In this document: piece by piece, positions 8,283-17,628 of the stretch | How the letters are laid out: each line of letters opens with the position of its first letter | Position numbering within the stretch: the stretch's first letter is position 1 | Assembly: GCF_900113685.1 (NCBI RefSeq) | Contig: NZ_FOQG01000006.1 | Span: forward strand, 186,001 to 250,000 | Direction: 5' to 3' | Source: Nocardioides psychrotolerans | GTDB lineage: Bacteria > Actinomycetota > Actinomycetes > Propionibacteriales > Nocardioidaceae | Length of the DNA stretch: 64,000 bases | Made by a program: the position numbers and the translations under genes | The notes under the pieces: generated by a model | Seen by the model: only the letters and a program-made list of their open reading frames with translations | The model's database searches: none | What the model was told of the DNA's origin: nothing

Positions 8283-9275
8283 TCAGGGGGACGGAACGGC
8301 GTCGAAGACGGCGTCGATGATCTCCTCGGGCCGCACCCGGTCGGCGAGCGCCTCGAAGGTGAGGTGCAGGCGATGACGGAGCACGCCGTGGCGGAGCCGA
8401 CGCACGTCCTCGGGGATCACGTGGTTGCGGCCGTCGAGGATCGCCAGTGCCCGGGCGACCTGGAGGAACGCGATGCTGCCGCGCGGGCTCGCCCCGATCT
8501 CCACGTAGCGACCTTGGTCGGAGCCGACCACCTCACCCACGTGGCGGGTCGCGTGCACGAGCCGGACGATGTAGTCCTTGATGGCGGCGTCGACGTAGAC
8601 CCGCTCGGTGAGCCGCTGGAGCCCGGCCACGTCGGTGGTGGTGAGCACCGCGGTGACCGGCGCGGCGTGGGGTCCGAGCGTCCCGGCGTCGATGCGGTCG
8701 AGGACCGCGACCTCGTCGGCCAACGAGGGGTAGTCGACCACTTCCTTCAGCAGGAACCGGTCCATCTGGGCCTCGGGCAGGACGAACGTGCCCTCCTCCT
8801 CGATGGGGTTCTGCGTGGCCAGCACCATGAAGGGCTCCGGCAGCCGGTGGACGACTCCCGCGATCGAGGTCTGGCGCTCCTGCATCGCCTCGAGCATCGC
8901 CGACTGGGTCTTGGCGCTGGCCCGGTTGATCTCGTCGAGCAGCACGACGTTGGCGTGCACCGGTCCGAGCTGGGTGTCGAACGTGTGGGTGCGCGGGTCA
9001 TAGACCTGGGTGCCGATGATGTCGCTGGGGAGCAGGTCGGGCGTGCACTGGATCCGCGCGAAGTCGGCACCCATCGACGTCGCCAATGTGGAGGCGGCCA
9101 AGGTCTTCGCGAGGCCGGGGACGCTCTCGAGGAGCAGGTGGCCCTCGGCCAGCATCGTCGTCAGCAGCGCGGTGCGGACCTGTTCCTGGCCGGAGACCCG
9201 CGACGAGAAGGTCTGCTCCAGCGCCGACAGCAGCGTGCGGGCGCCCGCGAGCTCGCTGGCCTCGATCGTGGTCAA
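8283..9275 (-). CDS. MoxR family AAA+ ATPase
   Basis: About 330 residues. The ATP site is SVPGLAKT (Walker A, residues about 46-53) and VVLLDEINRASAKTQS (Walker B). Sensor and lid regions include LATQNPIEEEGT and GASPRGSIAFLQVARA, all standard for MoxR. I place the start at TTG 9275, which has GGGGGA just upstream; a farther in-frame codon at 9341 would add 22 residues unlike the family. MoxR ATPases act as chaperones that mature or insert metal cofactors in VWA-containing complexes. First gene of the six-gene minus-strand operon. Confidence 0.9.
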   Translation of the reverse strand: MTTIEASELAGARTLLSALEQTFSSRVSGQEQVRTALLTTMLAEGHLLLESVPGLAKTLAASTLATSMGADFARIQCTPDLLPSDIIGTQVYDPRTHTFDTQLGPVHANVVLLDEINRASAKTQSAMLEAMQERQTSIAGVVHRLPEPFMVLATQNPIEEEGTFVLPEAQMDRFLLKEVVDYPSLADEVAVLDRIDAGTLGPHAAPVTAVLTTTDVAGLQRLTERVYVDAAIKDYIVRLVHATRHVGEVVGSDQGRYVEIGASPRGSIAFLQVARALAILDGRNHVIPEDVRRLRHGVLRHRLHLTFEALADRVRPEEIIDAVFDAVPSP

Positions 9276-9390
9276 GGTGTCCCCCTGGAGGCCGTGAGCG
9301 TGAGGGGCCAGTAAAGCAAGGCCGACTCGGCAATCGAGCATCCGCCAGCGGGTGTTGCGCGCCCCGCCTACCCTGGGTGGTGGAGGTCAC

Positions 9391-10656
9391 ATGAGCATCA
9401 GGCGCACGCTGACGACGACCGGGCTGGTCGTCGCCCTCGCGGTGCTGCCCTCGTGCGCGTCGCCCTCCGAGGGCGAGGAGCCCGCCGCGGGGGCCAGCAC
9501 GGGGTCCAGCACCGAGGGAGGCACGTCGGGCTCCGCGGATCCCGCTCCGGCCGGCCAGCCCGGCCAGGCCGGGTCCGGCGCGCCGAGCGCCCCCGCGCTG
9601 GACCCGGCGTACGCCGTGGACCCGCCGGGTCCGCGGGAGGGCGCCATCGAGCCCTCCGACATGATCCTGATCGGCAAGTCGGCCTTCAGCGACGAGACCG
9701 TCGCGGCGATCGAGGCCATCAAGGGGATCCAACGCGTCGTGAGCTTCTCCCACGCGCAGGTGACGGTCGAGGGCAACGTGCTCGACATCGCAGCGGTCGA
9801 CCCGTCGACCTACCGTAACTACACGCCGGTCGGGTCCGCCGACCTCCAGGAGGTCTGGGACCGGGTCGCGGCGGGCGAGGTCGCGGTGCTGCCCGAGCTG
9901 CGCAAGCAGCTGCCGATCGACGAGGCCGGCTTCGTGAAGCTCGGCGTCGGCGCCGACGCCCCGCAGGTCCACGTCGGCGCGTTCGCACCGCAGAGCCCGC
10001 TGGTCGATGCCGTCGTGAACTCCGCGTGGGGCGAGGAGCTCGGCATGACGCCCGGCAACGCGCTGTTGGTCTCGACGGGCATCGTCGCGCCGCAGTCGGT
10101 GCGCAAGGCCGTCCAGGGCGTCGCCGGTGACGGCGTGTCCGTGCAGCTCACCGATGTTGCGACCAGCCAGGGCATCGACCCGAGCGTCCAGCAGACCGCG
10201 ACGCCGGTCGGGTCGGTCAGCGACGTCGTCGGCACCTTCAACTACACCGTGATCGGTGGTGGCCGGATCGCACCGGAGCCCTCGTGGGTGGCCTCGCACA
10301 TCTCCACCGAGGAGATCCCGATCCTCGGCACCGTGACGTGCAACCGCTTCGTCTTCCCGCAGCTGCGCGCGGCCTTCGAGGAGATCGTGGCCCGCGGGCT
10401 CTCCGACAAGATCAACCCCGGCGAGTACGCCGGCTGCTACTACCCGCGCTTCATCGCCGGCTCGACGAGCCTCTCCAATCACTCCTTCGGCACCGCCTTC
10501 GACATCAACACGCCGGGCAACCAGCGCGGCACCGTCGGGGAGCTCGACCGGCAGGTCGTCAGCATCTTCAAGAGGTGGGGCTTCGCCTGGGGTGGCGACT
10601 GGCGCTACACCGACCCGATGCACTTCGAGATGGACGCGCTGATCGACCCGCGCTGA
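9391..10656 (+). CDS. VanY-like D,D-carboxypeptidase lipoprotein (peptidase M15)
   Basis: 421 residues from ATG 9391, with GGAGG 4 nt upstream. An N-terminal signal ends in a lipobox (LPSC, Cys at about residue 22), followed by a Gly/Ser/Pro-rich linker to about residue 80. A central domain of about 200 residues has no motif I recognise. The C-terminal 120 residues are a M15 zinc peptidase with SNHSFGTAFDIN (His and Asp ligands) and DPMHFE (third ligand). It would trim D-Ala from peptidoglycan stems outside the membrane. It is divergent from the MoxR operon. Confidence 0.85.
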   Translation: MSIRRTLTTTGLVVALAVLPSCASPSEGEEPAAGASTGSSTEGGTSGSADPAPAGQPGQAGSGAPSAPALDPAYAVDPPGPREGAIEPSDMILIGKSAFSDETVAAIEAIKGIQRVVSFSHAQVTVEGNVLDIAAVDPSTYRNYTPVGSADLQEVWDRVAAGEVAVLPELRKQLPIDEAGFVKLGVGADAPQVHVGAFAPQSPLVDAVVNSAWGEELGMTPGNALLVSTGIVAPQSVRKAVQGVAGDGVSVQLTDVATSQGIDPSVQQTATPVGSVSDVVGTFNYTVIGGGRIAPEPSWVASHISTEEIPILGTVTCNRFVFPQLRAAFEEIVARGLSDKINPGEYAGCYYPRFIAGSTSLSNHSFGTAFDINTPGNQRGTVGELDRQVVSIFKRWGFAWGGDWRYTDPMHFEMDALIDPR

Positions 10657-10666
10657 AGTCGTCGGC

Positions 10667-11044
10667 TCAGGCCGGTGGCACCCGGCACGCGGCGGTGCCG
10701 CCGGGCAGCCGGTAGCGGTAGCGCGCGACCAGCGCATAGCCCAGCGCCGCCACGGGCCGCACCGGCGGCAGGTCGATGAGCCGCCCGAGCAGGCGGTAGC
10801 CCAGCAGCCGCGGCCCGGGCCGGAAGGAACGCAGGGCCGCGGCGATCGCGCGGGCGCCGCGGCTCGTCTCACGGCCGTCGAGCCAGAAGGCGGCCTCGCT
10901 GACCTGCTGCTCGGTCAGCCCGACCGCGGCGAGGTCGAGCGACTGCCACGGGGCGACGGCGTAGGTGCCGCGGGCGCGGGCGAAGTCGGCGCAGCGCGTG
11001 CAGAAGCCGCAGTCGGCGTCGTAGACGAGGGTCGGAGTGGTCAC
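10667..11044 (-). CDS. DCC family thiol-disulfide oxidoreductase (DUF393)
   Basis: 125 residues, GTG start. The defining motif YDADCGFC lies at residues 8-15, giving a thioredoxin-like CxxC site after the conserved Asp. RLIDLPPVRPVAALGYALVARYR near the end is the family's usual C-terminal region. A dithiol redox role is presumed from the motif; no specific substrate is known. The gene is 10 nt from the next minus-strand gene (alpha/beta hydrolase), so the two may be co-transcribed. Confidence 0.85.
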   Translation of the reverse strand: MTTPTLVYDADCGFCTRCADFARARGTYAVAPWQSLDLAAVGLTEQQVSEAAFWLDGRETSRGARAIAAALRSFRPGPRLLGYRLLGRLIDLPPVRPVAALGYALVARYRYRLPGGTAACRVPPA

Positions 11045-11054
11045 GACACCGAGC

Positions 11055-11957
11055 CTACGGACCGGCCACGGCTCGCTGGACCGCCTCGGCCGTCATCGCC
11101 ATCGTCGCGCGCGCCCGGACGAGGTCGGCGGAGAGGAAGTAGTGGTCGGCGCCGGGGGTCACGTCGTGCAGCACGGGGACGCCGACCTCGCGCAGCCGCG
11201 CGGCATAGCGGTCGCCGTCGGGGCGCAGGCTGTCGTTCTCGGCGGTGAGGACCACGGCGGCCGGCAGCCCGCACAGGTCCGGGGCCAGGACTGGCGAGGC
11301 ATAGGCGTCGCCGCGCGTCGCCGGGTCGGGGAAGTAGACGCGACGCACCAGCCCGCGCAGGCTCGGCGAGATCATGCCGGGGCTCGAGGAGACGTCGGTG
11401 GCGAGGTCGAGGGCGGGTACGCCGAGCACCTGCAGGCGTGGGCGGAACCGACCTGAGTCGCGGGCCTGGAGGCAGACCGACGCGGCCAGGCCGCCCCCGG
11501 AGCTGAAGCCGCCGACCACGAGCAGGTCGCCGTCGACCGGGGCACCGGCCAGCGCGAGCATCCGGTCGGCGGCGTGGTCGTGCACCCACGCCGCGACGTC
11601 GTGGCACTGCTCCTGCGCGACGGGATAGGTCGCGTAGGGCCCGGTCCTGAAGTCGACGTTGACGACGACCACGCCGGCGGTGGCCACCAGGTAGCGGCAC
11701 CAGAAGTCGTCCATCTCCGGGTAGCGCATCAGCCACGCCCCGCCGTGGAAGTGCACGTAGACGCCCCGTGGCTCCGCGCGGTCCCACGCGGGGTCGGTGT
11801 AGACGTGGACCGGCACGGCTCCGTGTCGCGTCGGGACCTTGGCCTTGCGCGGCGCGGGCAGGGCGGTGCCTGCGAACCGCAGCTCCTCGCCGTACCTCAC
11901 CGTCCAGCGGGCGCTGGCATGCATCATCGTGGCGCTGATCCGGTCGCTGAGCCTCAC
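11055..11957 (-). CDS. Alpha/beta hydrolase, hormone-sensitive lipase type
   Basis: 300 residues from GTG 11957 (a later ATG pair near 11927 is possible). HGGAW forms the oxyanion-hole motif of the HSL/type IV esterases. The nucleophile elbow is GFSSGG, the acid lies in the region LTAENDSLRPDGDRY, and the histidine is in TPGADHYFL. These proteins hydrolyse short-chain esters. The gene is divergent from the quinone reductase at 12031, with about 70 nt of shared control region. Substrate unknown. Confidence 0.88.
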   Translation of the reverse strand: MRLSDRISATMMHASARWTVRYGEELRFAGTALPAPRKAKVPTRHGAVPVHVYTDPAWDRAEPRGVYVHFHGGAWLMRYPEMDDFWCRYLVATAGVVVVNVDFRTGPYATYPVAQEQCHDVAAWVHDHAADRMLALAGAPVDGDLLVVGGFSSGGGLAASVCLQARDSGRFRPRLQVLGVPALDLATDVSSSPGMISPSLRGLVRRVYFPDPATRGDAYASPVLAPDLCGLPAAVVLTAENDSLRPDGDRYAARLREVGVPVLHDVTPGADHYFLSADLVRARATMAMTAEAVQRAVAGP

Positions 11958-12030
11958 CCTTGTCGTTCGGTGCGGCGCCCCCGGTGGATGGCCCGACGCC
12001 CGCGGGAGGGCGGGTCGGTAGCGTGCCCCC

Positions 12031-12993
12031 ATGCGTGCAGTCCAGGTCGTCACCACCACCGGTCCCACCGACATCGAGATCCGCGACGTCCCCGAGCCCA
12101 CCCCAGGCCCCGACGACGTGCTGATCGAGGTCCACAGCGTCGGGACGTCGTTCCCGGACCTGCTGCTGAGCCGGGGTGACTACCAGCTCAAGCCCGAGCT
12201 GCCCTTCACCCTCGGTGTCGACGTCGCCGGCACGGTCGTGAGCGGCCCCGGCTTCGAGCCCGGCCAGCGGGTCGCGGCCGTGGGTGGCTATGGCGGCGCC
12301 TCCGAGCTTGCCGCGATCCCCGCGATGTTCACCTTCCCGCTGCCCGACTCGCTCTCCTTCGACGAGGGCGCGGCGCTGCCGATGAACTACCTCACGGCTC
12401 AGTTCGCGCTCGCCGAGCGTGGTGGGATCCGCGCGGGCGAGACCGTGCTCGTGCACGGTGCCGCCGGCGGCGTCGGCACCGCCACCCTCCAGGTGGCCAA
12501 GGGCTACGGCGCCCGCACGATCGCGGTCGTCTCCACCGAGGAGAAGGCCGAGGTCGCCCGCGCGGCCGGTGCCGACGAAGCGGTGCTGCTCGACGGCTTC
12601 AAGGACGCCACGATGGCGCTGACCGAGGGCAAGGGCGTCGACATCGTGCTCGACGTCGTCGGCGGCGACGCGTTCACCGACTCGCTGCGGGTCCTGGCTC
12701 CGCAGGGCCGCCTGCTCGTCGTGGGCTTCGCCTCCGGGCAGGGGATCCCGCAGGTCAAGGTCAACCGGCTGCTGCTCAACAACGTCGACGTCCGCGGGGT
12801 CGGCTGGGGCGCCTTCGCGATGCTGCGCCCGGGCTACATGCAGGAGCAGTGGCGTGCGCTCGAGCCGATGATGGCGAGCGGTGTCATCAAGCCGCCGATC
12901 GGCAAGGTCTACCCGCTCGAGGACTTCGGCCAGGCCCTGGTCGACATGGACGAGCGCCGCACTCTCGGGAAGTCCGTCGTGAGGCTGCGGTGA
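12031..12993 (+). CDS. NADPH:quinone oxidoreductase family dehydrogenase (MDR superfamily)
   Basis: 320 residues. It starts with the GroES-like domain (GVDVAGTV), followed by a Rossmann domain with VHGAAGGVGTATLQVAKGYG. There are no structural zinc cysteines, which fits the zeta-crystallin/QOR branch rather than zinc alcohol dehydrogenases. It reduces quinones or enones using NADPH. The stop overlaps the GTG of the glycosyltransferase gene (GTGA), an unlikely functional partner, so coupling may simply reflect dense packing. Confidence 0.9.
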   Translation: MRAVQVVTTTGPTDIEIRDVPEPTPGPDDVLIEVHSVGTSFPDLLLSRGDYQLKPELPFTLGVDVAGTVVSGPGFEPGQRVAAVGGYGGASELAAIPAMFTFPLPDSLSFDEGAALPMNYLTAQFALAERGGIRAGETVLVHGAAGGVGTATLQVAKGYGARTIAVVSTEEKAEVARAAGADEAVLLDGFKDATMALTEGKGVDIVLDVVGGDAFTDSLRVLAPQGRLLVVGFASGQGIPQVKVNRLLLNNVDVRGVGWGAFAMLRPGYMQEQWRALEPMMASGVIKPPIGKVYPLEDFGQALVDMDERRTLGKSVVRLR

Positions 12994-14107
12994 GACCGCG
13001 CCTGCCACGCAGGCGCGGAAAGTCGGCCGGGGTCAACCTGGCCGGCTACTTCGCCGGCGAGCTCGGGGTGGGCGAGCTCGGCCGGCTGCTCGTGGAGGCC
13101 ACCGAGAGGTCCGGGCTCCCGTTCACCACCCGCGTGCACCGGCGCACCCGCAGCCGCCAGGACGCGGCGTTCGAGGAGACCGCCGGCGACGCACACCCGG
13201 TCACCGTCGCGGTCGTCAACGCCGACCAGTTCCCCCAGTGGGTCGAGGACGCCCCCGACCTGCACCGAGACCGCTACGTCATCGGCGTCTGGGCCTGGGA
13301 GGTCGAGCGCTTCCCGGCGTACGCCGACGCGTTCGCGCTGGTCGACGAGGTCTGGACGCTGTCGCAGCACAACGCCGGGCCGTCGCCCGCCGTACGGACA
13401 AGCCGGTGCTCACCGTGCCGCTGCCGACCCGGGTGCCCGGCCCGGCGTCGGCGCTGGACCTCGCGGCGCTCGGGCTGCCCGAGGGCCCCTACGTCCTCAC
13501 CGCGTTCGACCACCTCAGCGTCTTCGACCGCAAGAACCCGCTCGGCCTGGTCGAGGCGTTCTCGCGGGCCTTCGGTGACGGCGAGGGCCCGGCACTCGTG
13601 GTCAAGGCGATCAACGGACACCTCAAGCCGGAGGACCGCGCCCTGCTGCGGCGGGCGGCCGCCCGCCGCCGCGACGTCCACCTGCTCGAGGCGTACGTCG
13701 GCGCGGCCGAGCTCGGCGCGCTGATGGACCGCTGCCAGGCCTACGCGTCGCTGCACCGTGCGGAGGGCTACGGGCTGACCCTCGCCGAGGCGATGGTGCG
13801 GGGGCGGCCGGTGCTGGCGACCGGCTACTCGGGCAACCTCGACTTCATGGACGAGAGCACCGCCCTGCTGGTGCCGGTCAGCCGGGTTCCGGTCGGGCCC
13901 GGCCATCGGCCCTACCCGCCCCAGGCCCACTGGGGCGAGCCCGACCTCGACGCCGCCGCCGCCCACCTGCGCTGGGTGCACGACCACCCGGAGCAGGCAC
14001 AGGCGCTCGGTGACCGGGGCCGCGAGCACCACCTGGCCACCCGCACCCTCGACCGCACCGCCGCCTTCGTGCGGGAGCGGGTCACGGCAGCGATGGCGCA
14101 TGAGTGA
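12990..14107 (+). pseudogene. Glycosyltransferase (GT4-like) with a single-base frameshift
   Basis: From GTG 12990 the frame encodes a typical start (VNLAGYFAGELGVGELGRLL) down to EVWTLSQHNA at 13373. The continuation ARRTDKPVLTVPLP lies in another frame. The rest, to 14107, is a complete second half with the retaining-GT motif EGYGLTLAE (E-x7-E) and ATGYSGNLDF. The length, 1118 nt, is one base short of a multiple of three. The break is at about 13377-13380 (GCCGGGCC, where GCCGCGGCC would restore the frame). Restored, the protein would have about 372 residues. Either an assembly error or a fresh lesion. Confidence 0.82.
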
Positions 14108-14913
14108 CCCGCGCCCCGACTCCCGGACGGCGGCGCACGCCCAGGCCGGGCACCGGGTCCGGCTCGAGTGGGGGCCGACCGGTGCGGCCGCCATCGCCGC
14201 GGGCGCCGACGTCGCGGTGGTCGTCGACGTCTTGTCGTTCACCACGACGCTGACCGTGGCGGTCGAGCGCGGGATGGTCGTGCACCCCTGGGGGTGGCGC
14301 GACGAGCGTGCCGCGGCGCACGCAGAGGCGCTCGGTGCGGTGCTGGCGATCGGCCGCTTCGAGCAGCGCTCGATCGCTCCGGGAGCCACGGTCAGCCTGT
14401 CGCCGGCGGCGATGGCGCAGGTGAGCGGCATCGAGCGGATCGTGCTCCCGTCCCCCAACGGCTCGGCGATCAGCTCCGGGCTGCGTGACGCCGGCGTCGA
14501 GGTCGTCGGGGCGTGCCTGCGCAATCGCACCGCCGTCGCCCGCTGGCTCGCGCCCCGGGTCGCGGCTGGTGCGGTCCTCGCCGTCGTACCGGCGGGGGAG
14601 CGGTGGCCCGACGGGACGCTCCGTCCTGCCGCGGAGGACCTGTGGGGGGCCGGGGCGGTCGTGGACGCGCTGGTGCTCGCGGGTGCCGCCATCGGGCCTG
14701 CTCAGCCCGGGCCTGCTCAGCCCGGAGGCGGAGCTGGCGCGCGAGGCGTTCCTGGCGGTGCGTGACCGCCTGCCGGAGCGGCTGCTCGCGTGTGCGGGCG
14801 GTCAGGAGCTCGCGGCCGTCGACTTCGCCGCCGACGTCGCGGTCGCGGCCGAGCTGGACGTCAGCGACGTCGTGCCGCTGCTGGGCGCCGACGGGTTCCG
14901 CGACGCGGGTTGA
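14100..14913 (+). pseudogene. ComB family phosphatase (2-phosphosulfolactate phosphatase-like) with frameshift
   Basis: The ATG at 14100 overlaps the glycosyltransferase end. The first 198 codons show the ComB core: VVVDVLSFTTTLTVA, LPSPNGSAIS and GACLRNRTAVA. ComB hydrolyses 2-phosphosulfolactate in coenzyme M synthesis, but bacterial homologues without that pathway have unknown substrates. At about 14694-14696 (ATCGGGCC) the frame is lost, and the expected C-terminus (EAELAREAFLAVRDRLPERL to the stop at 14913) follows in the next frame. One G fewer would restore it. Right after it a 15-bp unit is duplicated (14695-14709 and 14710-14724), adding five residues without shifting the frame. Confidence 0.8.
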
Positions 14914-14930
14914 GTGCCCCGGTCAGTCGG

Positions 14931-14976
14931 GTCGTGTGCCGGAGGAAGCGCCGAGGCGCGGTCTGGGACACACGAC
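14931..14976 (+). terminator. Hairpin between convergent comB-like and ABM genes
   Basis: GTCGTGTG at 14931-14938 pairs perfectly with CACACGAC at 14969-14976. An inner stem GCGCC/GGCGC forms in the loop. It lies in the 89-nt gap between two convergent genes, where it could end transcription from both sides. There is no T-run, so the terminator role is inferred. Confidence 0.45.
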
Positions 14977-15002
14977 TGCAGCCGAGGTCGGGGCCGACCC
15001 CC

Positions 15003-15293
15003 TCAGACCGCGTCGAGCTGGTGGATCGCCAGGTCGCCGTCGAGGACCGGGCCGAGCACCTCGAAGGCCGTGGCGACGTGGGGCGTGCTCATGTGGGCGG
15101 TCATGTCGTCGGCACCGCGCCAGGACTCGATCGTCACGAACGTGCCGGGCACCGACGTCGAGGCGAACACCTCGTAGCCCAGGCAGCCCTCCTCCTGCTG
15201 TGAGGCGGCAGCGAGCGCCGCCAGGGCGGGCCCGGCGGCGGCGACGCCCTCGGGCTTGATCGGGATGGTGGCGACGACGCGCAGCTGGCTCAT
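15003..15293 (-). CDS. Antibiotic biosynthesis monooxygenase (ABM) domain protein
   Basis: A 96-residue ferredoxin-like alpha/beta barrel of the ABM/quinol monooxygenase family. The pattern is visible in VVATIPIKPEG, the middle GCLGYEVFAS, and TIESWRGADDMTAHM, with His near residue 67. Such proteins act as dimers on quinols, haem or aromatic polyketides, or quench reactive aldehydes. Single gene between convergent and divergent neighbours. Family is clear, substrate unknown. Confidence 0.85.
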   Translation of the reverse strand: MSQLRVVATIPIKPEGVAAAGPALAALAAASQQEEGCLGYEVFASTSVPGTFVTIESWRGADDMTAHMSTPHVATAFEVLGPVLDGDLAIHQLDAV

Positions 15294-15363
15294 GGGCTCA
15301 GTTCTAGCAGCCCTGTCCAGACGCGGGCTGCCTGCGTGACCCGCGGTTGGTTAGGGTCGGAGC

Positions 15364-17301
15364 GTGAGCATCCTCGATGACGCCCGCGAGGGCATGAACC
15401 TTGACATCCGCCCGCAGGACGACCTCTTCGGCCACGTCAACGGCCGCTGGCTCGACGAGGTCGAGATCCCGTCGGACCGCTCCAGCTGGGGACCCTTCGT
15501 CCAGCTCGCTGACGTGGCGGAGCAGCACGTGCACACCATCATCGAGGAGCTGGCCGCCGGTGAGCCGCGCGACGAGGACGCCCGCAAGATCGGTGACCTC
15601 TACGCCTCGTTCATGGACACCGAGAGGATCGACCACCTGGGCACCCGCCCCCTGCGGCCCCTGGTCGAGGCGGTCGCTGCGCTGCGCGACGTGCGTGACC
15701 TGGCGGCGTTCCTCGGCGAGTTCGAGCGGGTCGGCGGGCACGGGATGTTCGGGTCCTACGTCGACACCGACAGCCGCCAGTCCGACCGCTACCTCTTCCA
15801 CATCGCGCAGGGCGGGCTCGGGCTTCCCGACGAGTCCTACTACCGCGACGAGAAGTTCGCCGAGACCCGCGACGCCTACGTCGGCTACCTCACCCGCCTG
15901 CTCGAGCTCGGCGGTCACGAGTCCGCCGCCGACGCGGCCGCGACCATCCTGGCCATCGACACCCGCCTCGCCGCCGGTCACTGGGAGCGCGCCGAGACCC
16001 GCGACGTGCAGAAGACCTACAACCTGCTGACCGCCGACGACCTGGTGGCGCTGTGCCCGTCGTTCGACTGGAACGCCTACGTCACCAACCTCGGCGGCAA
16101 GACCGACATCATCGCCGAGGTCGTCGTCCGCCAGCCGTCCTACCTCTCCCACCTCTCGAGCGTCCTCGACGAGGTCCCCCTCGAGCAGTGGAAGGACTGG
16201 CTGCTCAGCCACGTCCTCCGCTCCGCGGCGCCCTACCTGACCGACGAGCTGGTCGAGAACAACTTCGACTTCTACGGCCGCACCCTCAACGGCACGCCCG
16301 AGCTGCGGGCGCGTTGGAAGCGCGGGGTGTCGCTGGTCGAGGGGGCGCTCGGCGAGGCCGTCGGCAAGGAGTACGTCGCTCGTCACTTCCCGCCCCGCTC
16401 CAAGGAGCTGATGGACGACCTGGTCGCCAACCTGCTGGCTGCCTACCGCGAGTCGATCTCCACGCTGGACTGGATGACCGAGGAGACCAAGGACCGCGCC
16501 TACGACAAGCTGGCGACCTTCCGTCCCAAGATCGGCTACCCCGAGACGTTCCGCGACTACTCCGCGCTCGAGGTCACGCCCGACGACCTGCTCGGCAACG
16601 TCGCCGCCGCGTCCGGCTTCGAGACCGACCGCCAGCTCGCCAAGATCGGTGCCCCGGTCGACCGCGACGAGTGGTTCATGCTGCCCCAGACCGTCAACGC
16701 CTACTACAACCCCGGCACCAACGAGATCTGCTTCCCGGCCGGCATCCTGCAGAAGCCGTTCTTCTCGCCCGACGCCGACCCGGCCGAGAACTACGGCGGC
16801 ATCGGCGCGGTCATCGGCCACGAGATCGGTCACGGCTTCGACGACCAGGGCGCGCAATATGACGGCGACGGCAACCTCAACGACTGGTGGACCGCCGAGG
16901 ACAAGGCCGCCTTCGAGGTGAAGTCCACGACCCTCGTCGCGCAGTACGACGGGTTCTCGCCCCGCGCGCTGCCCGGCGAGCAGGTCAACGGGTCGCTGAC
17001 CGTCGGCGAGAACATCGGCGACCTCGGCGGCCTGACCATCGGTCACAAGGCGTTCGTCATCTCGACCGACGGCTCGGCCACCCGCGAGGACCGCGAGAAG
17101 CTGTTCCTCAACTGGGCCTACGTGTGGCGGACCAAGCGGCGAGCCGAGCAGGAGCGCCAGTACCTCACCATCGACCCGCACAGCCCGCCGGAGTTCCGCG
17201 CCAACATCGTGCGCAACCTCGACGAGTTCCACGAGGTCTTCGGCACCACCGAGGGTGACGCCCTGTGGCTGGCGCCCGAGGAGCGCGTGCGGATCTGGTG
17301 A
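15364..17301 (+). CDS. pepO: M13 family zinc metallopeptidase (neprilysin-like, PepO type)
   Basis: 645 residues from GTG 15364, with no signal peptide, so probably cytoplasmic like other bacterial M13 endopeptidases. The zinc site is VIGHEIGHGFDDQG (HExxH at about residue 484), the third ligand Glu is in GENIGDLGGL, and the substrate-binding NAYYNPGTNEI precedes it, as in neprilysin. The C-terminus ends ALWLAPEERVRIW, matching the family end except that the usual conserved Cys is absent, as in many bacterial members. It cleaves oligopeptides. Confidence 0.94.
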   Translation: MSILDDAREGMNLDIRPQDDLFGHVNGRWLDEVEIPSDRSSWGPFVQLADVAEQHVHTIIEELAAGEPRDEDARKIGDLYASFMDTERIDHLGTRPLRPLVEAVAALRDVRDLAAFLGEFERVGGHGMFGSYVDTDSRQSDRYLFHIAQGGLGLPDESYYRDEKFAETRDAYVGYLTRLLELGGHESAADAAATILAIDTRLAAGHWERAETRDVQKTYNLLTADDLVALCPSFDWNAYVTNLGGKTDIIAEVVVRQPSYLSHLSSVLDEVPLEQWKDWLLSHVLRSAAPYLTDELVENNFDFYGRTLNGTPELRARWKRGVSLVEGALGEAVGKEYVARHFPPRSKELMDDLVANLLAAYRESISTLDWMTEETKDRAYDKLATFRPKIGYPETFRDYSALEVTPDDLLGNVAAASGFETDRQLAKIGAPVDRDEWFMLPQTVNAYYNPGTNEICFPAGILQKPFFSPDADPAENYGGIGAVIGHEIGHGFDDQGAQYDGDGNLNDWWTAEDKAAFEVKSTTLVAQYDGFSPRALPGEQVNGSLTVGENIGDLGGLTIGHKAFVISTDGSATREDREKLFLNWAYVWRTKRRAEQERQYLTIDPHSPPEFRANIVRNLDEFHEVFGTTEGDALWLAPEERVRIW

Positions 17302-17329
17302 CGCCGGGCCGGCGGCGTACGACGCCTGC

Positions 17330-17599
17330 TCAGTCCGACTCCACGCAGTAGACCGTCAGCACCAGCAGGTTGTCGTTGGGGCTGGGGTTGATCCCTTCGG
17401 CGATGAAGGCCTCGGTCGGGGTGCTGCTGTTGGGGTAGGTCTGCGGTGCGACGGAGGTCTGGCCCCAGAAGGATCCGGCACCCGTGACGACCTTGCCGTC
17501 GGGACAGCTCACCTGGATCGAGCCTTCCACGGAGCCCGGCACCACGACCGGGTCCTTGACGACCTCGTAGCCGCTCAGTGGGATCCGGCCTATTCGCAC
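17330..17599 (-). CDS. Small protein resembling the end of a secreted repeat protein
   Basis: 89 residues from GTG 17599. The text GYEVVKDPVVV then IQVSCPDGKVVTGAGSFWG resembles the module (SCPxGKxVxGGG) found in actinobacterial secreted proteins of unknown function. Those normally carry an N-terminal signal, which is missing here, and the codons before the start are not coding. It may therefore be a truncated relic or a small stand-alone protein. It has two Cys that could pair. Confidence 0.5.
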   Translation of the reverse strand: MRIGRIPLSGYEVVKDPVVVPGSVEGSIQVSCPDGKVVTGAGSFWGQTSVAPQTYPNSSTPTEAFIAEGINPSPNDNLLVLTVYCVESD

Positions 17600-17628
17600 T
17601 CCGGGGCCAGGTGCGGGATGCTCACCAG

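Noticed and set aside
8998-10872. Long minus-strand frame spanning moxR start and the VanY gene
   Set aside because: Antisense to a gene with lipobox and M15 motifs; low-complexity Arg/Asp text.
15304-17232. Long minus-strand frame opposite the M13 peptidase
   Set aside because: Composition is Val/Gly/Asp/Leu-rich with no motif, while the + strand is a full M13 enzyme.
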